From assembly GCF_042854845.1 (NCBI RefSeq), contig NZ_AP031498.1:3968001-4032000 (forward strand): a stretch of DNA of 64,000 nucleotides, given 5' to 3'. Below are positions 25,591 to 33,187 of this stretch, one piece after another. A model generated the notes under the pieces. It was not told the DNA's origin, made no database searches, and saw nothing but the letters and a program-made list of their open reading frames with translations. The stretch is from Maricurvus nonylphenolicus (lineage in GTDB: Bacteria > Pseudomonadota > Gammaproteobacteria > Pseudomonadales > Cellvibrionaceae). The stretch's first letter is position 1; every line of letters begins with the position of its first letter. The translations under genes and the position numbers were made by a program.

Positions 25591-26898
25591 TTACAAACCG
25601 ATATCAAAGGCAAACAGCTCACCGATCTCTTCACCCAGCGCATTGACATGCTCGGCTTCTTCGGCAACGAAGCTGTTCAAATCACCATCGGCGATAAAGG
25701 TTAAGTGCTCGGCCTTATAACGTGCACTGCGCACCTTGGCCCAGGGGATAAACAAACCTAACGTCAGAATGATACCCAACGTATTGGTCAACAGTAACAG
25801 GGCGTAGGACTTCACATCGTAGAAGCAGTGGAAACCGTGGGTGCGAATACCACTGGCGTTGTAAATAATATTGGCCTGTTTAACCGCGAAGTAGGCAAAG
25901 ATCGCCAGGTAAACAATCACCGTACCAATCGCCGCCAATGCGGGAGTCAGTGCGCCTAAAACAGCCGCGGCTATACCACCACCTACAGCAATCGCCAGTA
26001 CCATAAGGAATAACATGTAAAAATCTTTCGCTTCAGCGTCGAAGGTAAATTTGCTGGTGCCGTAACTGGAGTTTTCCACCACAAATCGCTTCTGACGGTA
26101 GAAGGCATAAGGAGCCAGTAAACCCAAGGTAAGCGGCACTAACAACGGCCAACCGATAAAGACTTTTACCGCTTCACCAATTTTGCCGGTAAAGTTAAAA
26201 CGAATATTGCGATAAGCACTGTTTCTGGCATTAAAGGCCAATGAACGCACCACTAACCAGGGTAACAAGACTAATAACAACAGACCCATCACCATACCGG
26301 CAACAACACTGACCTGACCGGAGACACTGTAGAGCACTAAGAAGATAAAGGCGATAATCCGCCCCTGCAGAATTTTGACGGGATTGGCCAGGTATTCAAA
26401 ACTGGCGCCATCGAGTTGGGTATTGCCGTAAAAATATTGTTTATTACGCACCTTGGCCCAGGCAGAATAAATCCCCAGGGTTACAATGGTCAGGAAAATA
26501 TTGACGATCCAAATCTTAAAGTATTCCTTACCATTACCGGAGAACTGGAAGGGAATTTCACGGACATCTTCGCCAGCTTCTGCGACGGCCGCCATATCGG
26601 CTGCGTCTTCAGCAACAGCCTCGTCCTCTGTTGTTTCTTCTGGCAAAGAGACCTCTTCGGCAATTGCCTGAGACTCAATCACAGTAAGGGCGCCCACCTT
26701 TTCCAGTGCGCGCTGATACTTATCAGCCGTTTGCTGGTCCAGCCCTGGTTTGATGGTGACTTTGGAAGAAGCAAAAATCTGCTCGACTTTTTCTTCCGTC
26801 AGAGAGAATAAATTGATAAACCCCTGTTTGACCGACTGCAGGTCAAAACCGTCGAGGATTTCCCCATAAAAAACTACATCATAGCGATCTTGAGACAT
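25591..26898 (-). CDS. DUF898 (YjgN) family membrane protein with N-terminal cytoplasmic domain
   Basis: A 435-residue protein. Residues 1-75 form a small soluble domain (VVFYGEILDGFDLQSVKQGF and KVTIKPGLDQQTADKYQRAL), followed by an acidic linker. A DUF898 polytopic region (about 115-420) has several hydrophobic helices and repeated KVRNKQYFYGNTQLDG / KVRSARYKAEHLTF elements, showing an internal duplication. A GGAGGGGC ribosome site precedes the ATG. It heads a co-oriented row with the M48 protease, AraC regulator and DASS transporter. Function unknown; membrane quality control with the protease is inferred from adjacency. Confidence 0.9.
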   Translation of the reverse strand: MSQDRYDVVFYGEILDGFDLQSVKQGFINLFSLTEEKVEQIFASSKVTIKPGLDQQTADKYQRALEKVGALTVIESQAIAEEVSLPEETTEDEAVAEDAADMAAVAEAGEDVREIPFQFSGNGKEYFKIWIVNIFLTIVTLGIYSAWAKVRNKQYFYGNTQLDGASFEYLANPVKILQGRIIAFIFLVLYSVSGQVSVVAGMVMGLLLLVLLPWLVVRSLAFNARNSAYRNIRFNFTGKIGEAVKVFIGWPLLVPLTLGLLAPYAFYRQKRFVVENSSYGTSKFTFDAEAKDFYMLFLMVLAIAVGGGIAAAVLGALTPALAAIGTVIVYLAIFAYFAVKQANIIYNASGIRTHGFHCFYDVKSYALLLLTNTLGIILTLGLFIPWAKVRSARYKAEHLTFIADGDLNSFVAEEAEHVNALGEEIGELFAFDIGL

Positions 26899-27172
26899 AG
26901 CGCCCCTCCAGAATCCAGATTTTCGTTATAAGCTTCCCTACTGATGCCTCTCCAGGCGATTTCCTGATGTGTATCAGTCGCTAAATAGTACCAGTCAGCC
27001 GTTTATCTGGCCATATCTGCACGTCTCTTCATTACACGACAATCACACCACTACCCTGTCGCCTGAAAGCAAGGAATCCTGTGCTATCGCCGTAAAATCG
27101 ATCTAAACGCCTGTTCATATAAAGAGCGCCATATAAAAAACCAACAGAGAGACTTACAGAGAAATAAGGCTT

Positions 27173-28513
27173 ATGAAAAAGTTTGTCCTGCTTGCCGCTG
27201 CCGCTGGAGCCCTGGGCCTCCTTGGGCAACATACGGTATCCACACTGAAAACCACAGCAGAAGCTTATGTGTATGGCTATCCCCTGGTTATCATGGAGGC
27301 AACCCGTAAAGCCACCGCGACCACTGCCAACATACTGAGTCACAACCGCACCTTCCCCGACCATAACTTCCGTGCCGTGGTGCGCCCCAATAATGACACC
27401 CTCTATTCCACCAGCTGGATTGATCTGACCCAGGAGCCGCAGGTACTCAGCGTTCCCGATACCGGGGACCGCTATTATGTGATGCCCTTTATGGATGCCT
27501 GGACCAATGTCTTTGCCAGCGTAGGCACCCGCACCACCGGTAACCAGGCTGGAGAATACGCCCTGGTCGGCCCAGACTGGCATGGCCAGCTGCCGGAGGG
27601 CTTAACACCCATTAACGCACCGACCAATATGGTGTGGTTAATTGGCCGCACACAAACCAACGGTCACGACGATATTAACGTTGTCGCTGAACTGCAGCAG
27701 CAATTCCGCCTTACCGGCTTAACGCAGTGGCAAGCTGGCACTGAGACTGCTACAGCCAACAATAGTGAGTTGACATTGAACAACGATGAGATCGCGCCGG
27801 TTGATCAAGTTGAAGCCATGGATGCTCAAACCTTCTTTACTGCACTCAATCAGATTATGGGCGAACAAGCGCCAGCCAAAGCTGATCAGCCATTGCTTGA
27901 TCGTGTCGCATCACTGGGTATAGGCCCCAATGCCAAGCTCACCGATAGTACCTTTACCCTGATGCTGATGAACAAAGCCATAGAACTGGCGCGAGATAAG
28001 TTTGCCGCAACTATAGCCTCAAAAAGCGATAGCCAAACCAGCTGGGAATTAATTCGCGAAGGCATCGGTAATTACGGCACTGATTACAAGACCCGCGCCT
28101 TTGTTGCCAAAATAGGCTTGGGGGCTCTACCACCGGGGGAAGCCATGTACCCCAATACGGACAATGACAGTAAGGGCCAGGCACTACACGGCCAACATAA
28201 TTACCGCATCCATTTTGCCGCCGGACAAACACCACCGGTCGATGCCTTTTGGTCCATCACCCTGTACGACGAACAGGGCTTTATGACCAACAACCCGATT
28301 CAGCGTTACGCCATCGGTGACAGAAATCAGCTCACCTATAACGATGACGGCTCTCTGGATATTTATGTTCAGCGAGGTCAACCAGTGTCAGGACAGGAAA
28401 ACTGGTTACCCAGCCCTGAAGCCCCCTTTTCGCTGACCATGCGCATCTACCTGCCGCAACAGGCAGTATTGGCTGGCGACTGGAATTTGCCTGCTATCCA
28501 GAAGATCAATTAA
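27173..28513 (+). CDS. DUF1254/DUF1214 domain secreted protein
   Basis: A 446-residue exported protein with signal peptide (MKKFVLLAAAAGALGLLG). The DUF1254 domain begins AEAYVYGYPLVIMEATRK, with RAVVRPNNDTLYSTSWIDL and YYVMPFMDAWTNVFASVG. The DUF1214 part follows near residues 330-430 (FWSITLYDEQGFMTNNPIQR, then YAIGDRNQL). Proteins of this family are periplasmic or outer-membrane-associated and of unclear function. It lies between the two AraC paralogues and converges on the second, which could regulate it. Confidence 0.92.
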   Translation: MKKFVLLAAAAGALGLLGQHTVSTLKTTAEAYVYGYPLVIMEATRKATATTANILSHNRTFPDHNFRAVVRPNNDTLYSTSWIDLTQEPQVLSVPDTGDRYYVMPFMDAWTNVFASVGTRTTGNQAGEYALVGPDWHGQLPEGLTPINAPTNMVWLIGRTQTNGHDDINVVAELQQQFRLTGLTQWQAGTETATANNSELTLNNDEIAPVDQVEAMDAQTFFTALNQIMGEQAPAKADQPLLDRVASLGIGPNAKLTDSTFTLMLMNKAIELARDKFAATIASKSDSQTSWELIREGIGNYGTDYKTRAFVAKIGLGALPPGEAMYPNTDNDSKGQALHGQHNYRIHFAAGQTPPVDAFWSITLYDEQGFMTNNPIQRYAIGDRNQLTYNDDGSLDIYVQRGQPVSGQENWLPSPEAPFSLTMRIYLPQQAVLAGDWNLPAIQKIN

Positions 28514-28535
28514 TACTTGGAAGGAATTAGCACCG

Positions 28536-29573
28536 CTAAGAGGCCGACTGCTGACGAAAATCGCTGGGTGACATCCCCACCCAGCGTTTAAAGACGCGGC
28601 TAAAATTACTCGCGTCACGAAAGCCCAGGCGAAAAGCGATATCGGTAAAACTCAGTTCACTTTTTTGCACCAGCTGCTCGGCCATTTCACGACGGACTTC
28701 ATCGACCAACTGCCGATAACCACTGTTTTTCGCCACCAGCTTGCGCTGCAAAGAGCGACCACTCATATTAAAACTCTCTGCCACTCGGTCCAGTGAAGGC
28801 TCCTCCACCGTCATCAGCGACATAATCTCGCTTCTTACCCGACTCAGCAGGTTATTATCTTCCATGCGCTTCAAATAATCCGCTAACACCGATTGCAGCG
28901 CACTTTCCAGATTGGAATTGGCTGAAGGCATGGATTTGGTTTCACTACCACTACAGTGCAACCTGAATCCCAAACGATTCTGCCCAAAACGCACAGGCCC
29001 ACCCAATAACCGCTCATACTCAGCGGCATTATCAGGTTCCAGACGCGGGGTATAGATCTCCAATACCGAAATACGATTTCCCATACGCAGCATCATACCG
29101 CTAATAAACAACGCCAAGACAGCATCGGCAGCCTCTGGCATGGGCTCTTCTTCCGCATCTGGCATTAGCGAATCGAACTTCACCTCATATTCGTCTTCGC
29201 GAATTTTGTGTAAATCCAACTCAATACCGGTGCTGATCACCGCCGAGTATTTCAACAGGTGTTTCCAACCGTCGATAAAGGTCGGTGCAACCTCCATCAA
29301 GGTATTAATGGCGTAAAGGGAAGCATTACTGAGATGTTCCGGCACACGTAAACCAATAGCACTATCGCCGGTGTGCTCCACAGCCAGACGCCAGAGAATA
29401 CGCATCTTGCGAATAGGCACACGCGCTTCCGGGTCCGCTAACACCATAGGGTCAATGCCAGCGGTTTCCAGTAACGGCTTAGGATCTACACCAGCCGCAC
29501 TGATGGTGCGCACAACAGCTACCACCCAGCCACTGAGGGAGGAAGGTTCGTCGGGAAATTTCTGAGTACTCAT
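28536..29573 (-). CDS. AraC-family regulator with arabinose-binding-type N-domain (copy 2)
   Basis: A 345-residue paralogue of the regulator at 23357-24400. It has the same opening pattern (SSLSGWVVAVVRTISAAGVD, then PKPLLETAGIDPMVLADPEA), the same core spacing and almost the same C-terminal HTH (LSFTDIAFRLGFRDASNFSR, then VFKRWVGMSPSDFR). The sensor domain is more diverged than the DNA-binding domain, so the two proteins may bind similar operators in response to different ligands. Confidence 0.94.
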   Translation of the reverse strand: MSTQKFPDEPSSLSGWVVAVVRTISAAGVDPKPLLETAGIDPMVLADPEARVPIRKMRILWRLAVEHTGDSAIGLRVPEHLSNASLYAINTLMEVAPTFIDGWKHLLKYSAVISTGIELDLHKIREDEYEVKFDSLMPDAEEEPMPEAADAVLALFISGMMLRMGNRISVLEIYTPRLEPDNAAEYERLLGGPVRFGQNRLGFRLHCSGSETKSMPSANSNLESALQSVLADYLKRMEDNNLLSRVRSEIMSLMTVEEPSLDRVAESFNMSGRSLQRKLVAKNSGYRQLVDEVRREMAEQLVQKSELSFTDIAFRLGFRDASNFSRVFKRWVGMSPSDFRQQSAS

Positions 29574-29625
29574 GACAATAGTGTAATCGGCGAGAGCCGC
29601 GCTAAACCACAGACTTTACAAAAGT

Positions 29626-30381
29626 TTAGCGCTTCTCAGCAGACCCACAAACCGGGCAGCCAGGATCCCGAGGCAGCTTGAGCTCTCGCCACTGCATGGA
29701 ACGGGCATCCAGCGTCAATAAGCGCCCGGATAACGGCTCGCCAAATTCGGCAATCAACTTGATGGTTTCCAAAGCCTGCACCGAGCCAATAATGCCCACC
29801 AGCGGGGCCAATACACCGCTTTCGGCACAGCTGAGATTTTCGTCATCAATATCTTCATACAGACAGCGATAACACGGGGTATTGCCTTGACGAGGATCGA
29901 AAACAGATACCTGTCCTTCCAGACGAATCGCGGCCCCCGAAACCAGAGGCGTTTTCTGCGCTACACACGCCGCATTGATGGCGTGGCGAGTAGTGAAGTT
30001 ATCGGTACAATCCACCACCACATCGGCCGCAGCAATCTGCTGCTGCAGGGCATCACCCGTCAGCTTCTCGGTAATACACACAGTATTGATACTTGGGTTG
30101 AGGCCCTGAATCATTTTCTCTGCCGATTCAGCTTTATTGTGACCAATGCGGTCGCCGGTATGGGCAATCTGGCGCTGCAGATTGCTGAGGTCCACCTCAT
30201 CGAAGTCGGCCAATACCAGCGTACCTACTCCGGCACTCGCCAGATACATAGCCACCGGGCATCCTAAACCACCGAGCCCCACAATAAGAACCTTTGCTGC
30301 TAGCAGCTTCTCCTGCCCTTCCACATCCATCTGAGGTAGCATAATTTGGCGGCTATAACGGAGGAGTTGATCATCATTCAT
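29626..30381 (-). CDS. moeB: Molybdopterin-synthase adenylyltransferase (MoeB/ThiF/HesA family)
   Basis: From ATG 30381 (MNDDQLLRYSRQIMLPQMDV) it is 251 residues, matching E. coli MoeB (249). An upstream ATG at 30420 would add 13 residues not seen in the family. The Rossmann loop VLIVGLGGLGCPVAMYLASA, the FDEVDLSNLQRQ segment and the VDCTDNFTTRHAIN strand are present, as are two zinc CxxC pairs (CYRCLY and CPVCG). MoeB adenylates the C-terminal Gly of MoaD in molybdenum-cofactor synthesis; related ThiF proteins act on ThiS. No moa or thi genes flank it, so the sulfur-carrier partner is inferred. Confidence 0.9.
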   Translation of the reverse strand: MNDDQLLRYSRQIMLPQMDVEGQEKLLAAKVLIVGLGGLGCPVAMYLASAGVGTLVLADFDEVDLSNLQRQIAHTGDRIGHNKAESAEKMIQGLNPSINTVCITEKLTGDALQQQIAAADVVVDCTDNFTTRHAINAACVAQKTPLVSGAAIRLEGQVSVFDPRQGNTPCYRCLYEDIDDENLSCAESGVLAPLVGIIGSVQALETIKLIAEFGEPLSGRLLTLDARSMQWRELKLPRDPGCPVCGSAEKR

Positions 30382-30487
30382 ACAGGGGCCCAATACAACT
30401 TTATCGATAATAGCTGCCATTTTGCCAAACCATTGGTGAATCTACCATGTTTACCGGTGCCAACTGGAGGTTCGTCTATTTAAATTC

Positions 30488-30652
30488 GGAGGCAGCCGGT
30501 GGAGCTGTTCTTCGCGCCCATAAGCGGCAGGCAAAAGTCAGCGCTACATAAACTCGCAAAAAACGCTCAGACAACTTCCGCGACTACCCTGACTTTTGCC
30601 TGCCGCTTAAGCAATGGGCTGATTGCTACGAACAGCTCCACCGGCTGCCTCC
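30488..30652. repeat. Long hairpin element A, locus 1 (twin inverted foldback, family 1)
   Basis: The outer stem is 23 bp and perfect (30488-30510 with 30630-30652, left arm starting GGAGGCAGCC and ending GCTGTTC). The inner stem is 21 bp and perfect (30521-30541 with 30589-30609, starting TAAGCGGCAGGC). The apical core at 30542-30588 carries CTCGCAAAAAACGCTCAGAC. The element at 37470-37637 has the same inner stem and core but a largely different outer stem, also perfectly paired. It lies upstream of moeB and downstream of the GH2 gene terminator. Confidence 0.92.
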
Positions 30653-30696
30653 TTCCTCTGTGCAACTACTAACAATCATTTATATATCTGAGGGTA

Positions 30697-30869
30697 GGTT
30701 TACCCAAGGGCGGGTAGTGCCAGCGACCAATCAGGATGCGTTTAAGACTTGTCCTGGGGCGGGAGCGTTTACGAGGACTGTTTGAGTGTTGTCCGCGAGT
30801 TCCGCAGTGCGAGCACCCCAGGACAAGTCTTGCAGCCGGGAGCAGGTACTACCCGCCCTTGGGTAAACC
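30697..30869. repeat. Long hairpin element B, locus 1 (inverted partner of A)
   Basis: The outer stem is 22 bp and perfect (30697-30718 with 30848-30869, starting GGTTTACCCAAGGGCGGG). The inner stem is 16 bp and perfect (30744-30759 with 30816-30831, AAGACTTGTCCTGGGG). Its core at 30760-30815 contains GAGGACTGTTTGAGTG and GCGAGTTCCGC, recognisably the reverse complement of the core of element A. The two hairpins therefore form an inverted pair 44 bp apart. Confidence 0.92.
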
Positions 30870-30886
30870 GGGGTAATAGCACAAAC

Positions 30887-30913
30887 AAAAAAAGGCCCCA
30901 GAAAAGGGGCCAA
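30887..30913 (-). terminator. Rho-independent terminator of the GH2 gene
   Basis: On the minus strand GGCCCC and GGGGCC pair around a 6-nt loop, and the stem is followed by TTTTTTTG. It lies about 30 bp after the GH2 stop codon. Confidence 0.9.
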
Positions 30914-30944
30914 AGAGATATGAGATAAAGAAAAGGAAAATATA

Positions 30945-33080
30945 TTAATTCGTTGCCTGCGAAACTCGAGATTCTTTCTGCTTGTGGTAATAGTCCTTCA
31001 GCACAAAGAACGCTTTTTTCTTCTCGCCTGAATCAGACACCAAGCCTTTACGATTATAGGTATCCTGTATACCGTTTAACTGACGGTAAGGCGAACGGAA
31101 ATCTTTCAACACCCACGGCGACATGCCCTGCACAAACTCGCTCTGCTCCAGCATAGACAGCTGAGCACGATAAACTTTCTCCTGGTACTCTTCAGACCAG
31201 ATTGTCGCCTTATCAGAATTTAAACCCGCTTTGGCACCAGCACCAAATTCGGAAATAATCATCGGCTTACCAAAGCTATTGGCAAAACGAATACTCGGCA
31301 TAACATCAAACATGGCCTTGCGGATCACATCTTCACCTACGGGTAACATGCGAGCAATAAAAGAAGAGTAGTACCAACCGAAGTATTCGTTATAACCCAC
31401 CACATCGACGATATTACCCAGAGGGTCATCAATCATCACCACTGCTGGCTCACGAAGCACGGCAGCCATGGCCTCTTGAGGATTACCTGCAGTACCACCT
31501 TCTTTTGCATGCTGCTTTTGCACAAACGCCATCAGTTTTTGCTTATCCGCCGCTGCAACTTCAGGGTCCATCAAAATATTGGCTACCAAACGTTTGATAA
31601 CTTCTTCGAATTCTTCAGAGATATTACCAATCAACGCCGCGGTAATCAGACGATCACTCTCGTCCAGCTCTTCCACGGTGTCGGCCAGCATTTTCAGGAA
31701 ATTGTAGCGCTCTGTAGTGCGAGGAAAGGTTTCGTTAGCAATAGACCACAGTACGACGGACGCACGATTCAGATCACGACTCACGTTATCAGTAATTTGT
31801 GTCTTGGCTATTTTTTGTGTTTTCGGGTTATCCCAGTCAATCAGTGAAACGATAGGAATTTCACTCCAGACCATTAAACCGATTTCATCGGCCAGACGAA
31901 CAGTATGTTCGTTGTGTGGGTAGTGGGCCAGGCGAACAAAGTTCGCGCCCATTTCTTTAATGAGTGCGAATTGCGCCTCAGCATCGGCGCGGCTATTAGC
32001 CATACCTTTACGCAGCAGGGTTTCTTCGTGCATGCTGATGCCGTGTAACTTAACCACCTCACCGTTAAGCACAATCTGCTTACCGCGGGTTTCGATGGTA
32101 CGGAAACCGATGCTATCTTTCAGGATCTTGTCGCCATGAGCTACCTGAACCGTGTACAACTTCGGATTCTCAGGAGACCACAGCAGCAAGTTGGCTTTAG
32201 CAGAAAACGCTGCACGGCCATTTCCATCCGTTTTTGTGTTAACGACGATATCCGCTTCAGGTATTTTTACAGTCACCTTCTGACGAGCTGCTTTTTCCCC
32301 GCCTTCCAGCTGAACCCAGCCTTTGATCAAACCTTTTTCACGGTCGGCCAGATAAACATGGTATTGGCCGATATGGGTTTCAGGAACGGAGACCAAACTG
32401 ACATCACGGGTGATGCCGCCATACTTCCAGAAATCCGATGAGCCTTTGGTAGGAACCGTTGTATCATCCAAAAACGCATCAACCCGTACCATTAACTCGT
32501 TTTTGCCTGACGCGATATGGTCAGTAATATCAAAATTGAACGCAACATAACCACCTTCGTGGCGACCGATTGGCTTACCATTAATAAAAACTTCGGTGAT
32601 ATAGTTAGCCCCATCAAAATGCAGGTAGTAGCGCTCTCCTGTTTTTTTATTCACTTCCAGCGGGCGCTGATAAATTACTGCATCACGATAACGGTCCAGC
32701 ACTTCCATCTGACTATTCCAGTCGCCAGGTACGCGTAATTGCAGTCCATCGTCAAAACTGATTTCATAAAGCGACATACCCGAGCCAGGTTTTATCCCGT
32801 CTTTGAAATACCCTTGCCCCAAGGCGAACCTCAACGCTTTACCTGCTTCATCGATAACAATATCCCAATCACCGTTTAGCATTTGACGATTACGGCTATC
32901 AATATTGATTAAAAGTGGATCCGGCTCCGAAAAATCGTATTTTTGGCCTGAGAAGAAAGCCATTAAATCATCACCTTCTCCTTCCTTTTCTTCTGCATGA
33001 CCACTAAACGCAAAACATGCTGCCGATATCGATAGTCCCAACGAGACTTTTCGTTTTAAGCTTTTCATCACTCTTAACAT
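30945..33080 (-). CDS. Secreted glycoside hydrolase family 2 protein (beta-glucuronidase-like)
   Basis: A 711-residue protein with signal peptide (about residues 1-29, ending FSGHA). It has the GH2 layout: a jelly-roll sugar-binding domain (about 70-240, with YYLHFDGANYITEVFINGKP), an immunoglobulin-like domain (about 245-335) and a TIM barrel. The acid/base Glu450 is in VVLWSIANE and the likely nucleophile Glu611 is in IISEFGAGA. KLHGISMHEE replaces the common GVNRHE segment. The sequence looks closest to beta-glucuronidases, although galactosidase or mannosidase activity is possible. A ~60-residue insertion (residues ~485-545, DPEVAADKQ-type region) interrupts the barrel. It is downstream of a TonB receptor, suggesting glycan uptake and cleavage. 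Confidence 0.9.
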   Translation of the reverse strand: MLRVMKSLKRKVSLGLSISAACFAFSGHAEEKEGEGDDLMAFFSGQKYDFSEPDPLLINIDSRNRQMLNGDWDIVIDEAGKALRFALGQGYFKDGIKPGSGMSLYEISFDDGLQLRVPGDWNSQMEVLDRYRDAVIYQRPLEVNKKTGERYYLHFDGANYITEVFINGKPIGRHEGGYVAFNFDITDHIASGKNELMVRVDAFLDDTTVPTKGSSDFWKYGGITRDVSLVSVPETHIGQYHVYLADREKGLIKGWVQLEGGEKAARQKVTVKIPEADIVVNTKTDGNGRAAFSAKANLLLWSPENPKLYTVQVAHGDKILKDSIGFRTIETRGKQIVLNGEVVKLHGISMHEETLLRKGMANSRADAEAQFALIKEMGANFVRLAHYPHNEHTVRLADEIGLMVWSEIPIVSLIDWDNPKTQKIAKTQITDNVSRDLNRASVVLWSIANETFPRTTERYNFLKMLADTVEELDESDRLITAALIGNISEEFEEVIKRLVANILMDPEVAAADKQKLMAFVQKQHAKEGGTAGNPQEAMAAVLREPAVVMIDDPLGNIVDVVGYNEYFGWYYSSFIARMLPVGEDVIRKAMFDVMPSIRFANSFGKPMIISEFGAGAKAGLNSDKATIWSEEYQEKVYRAQLSMLEQSEFVQGMSPWVLKDFRSPYRQLNGIQDTYNRKGLVSDSGEKKKAFFVLKDYYHKQKESRVSQATN

Positions 33081-33187
33081 CTTGTTACACCATTGATTAG
33101 TAATTATTAGATTAGAAGCCTTATGTAAACCGTAATAACAGGATCCATATCACTATAAATCCTGTTTTACTGTAAGGCTCACTCTCC

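Noticed and set aside
30421..30944. Integron attC site or CRISPR array as explanation for the paired hairpins
   Set aside because: No attC-type R'/R'' core sites, no integrase and no regularly spaced direct repeats; the units are two inverted hairpins with long perfect stems.
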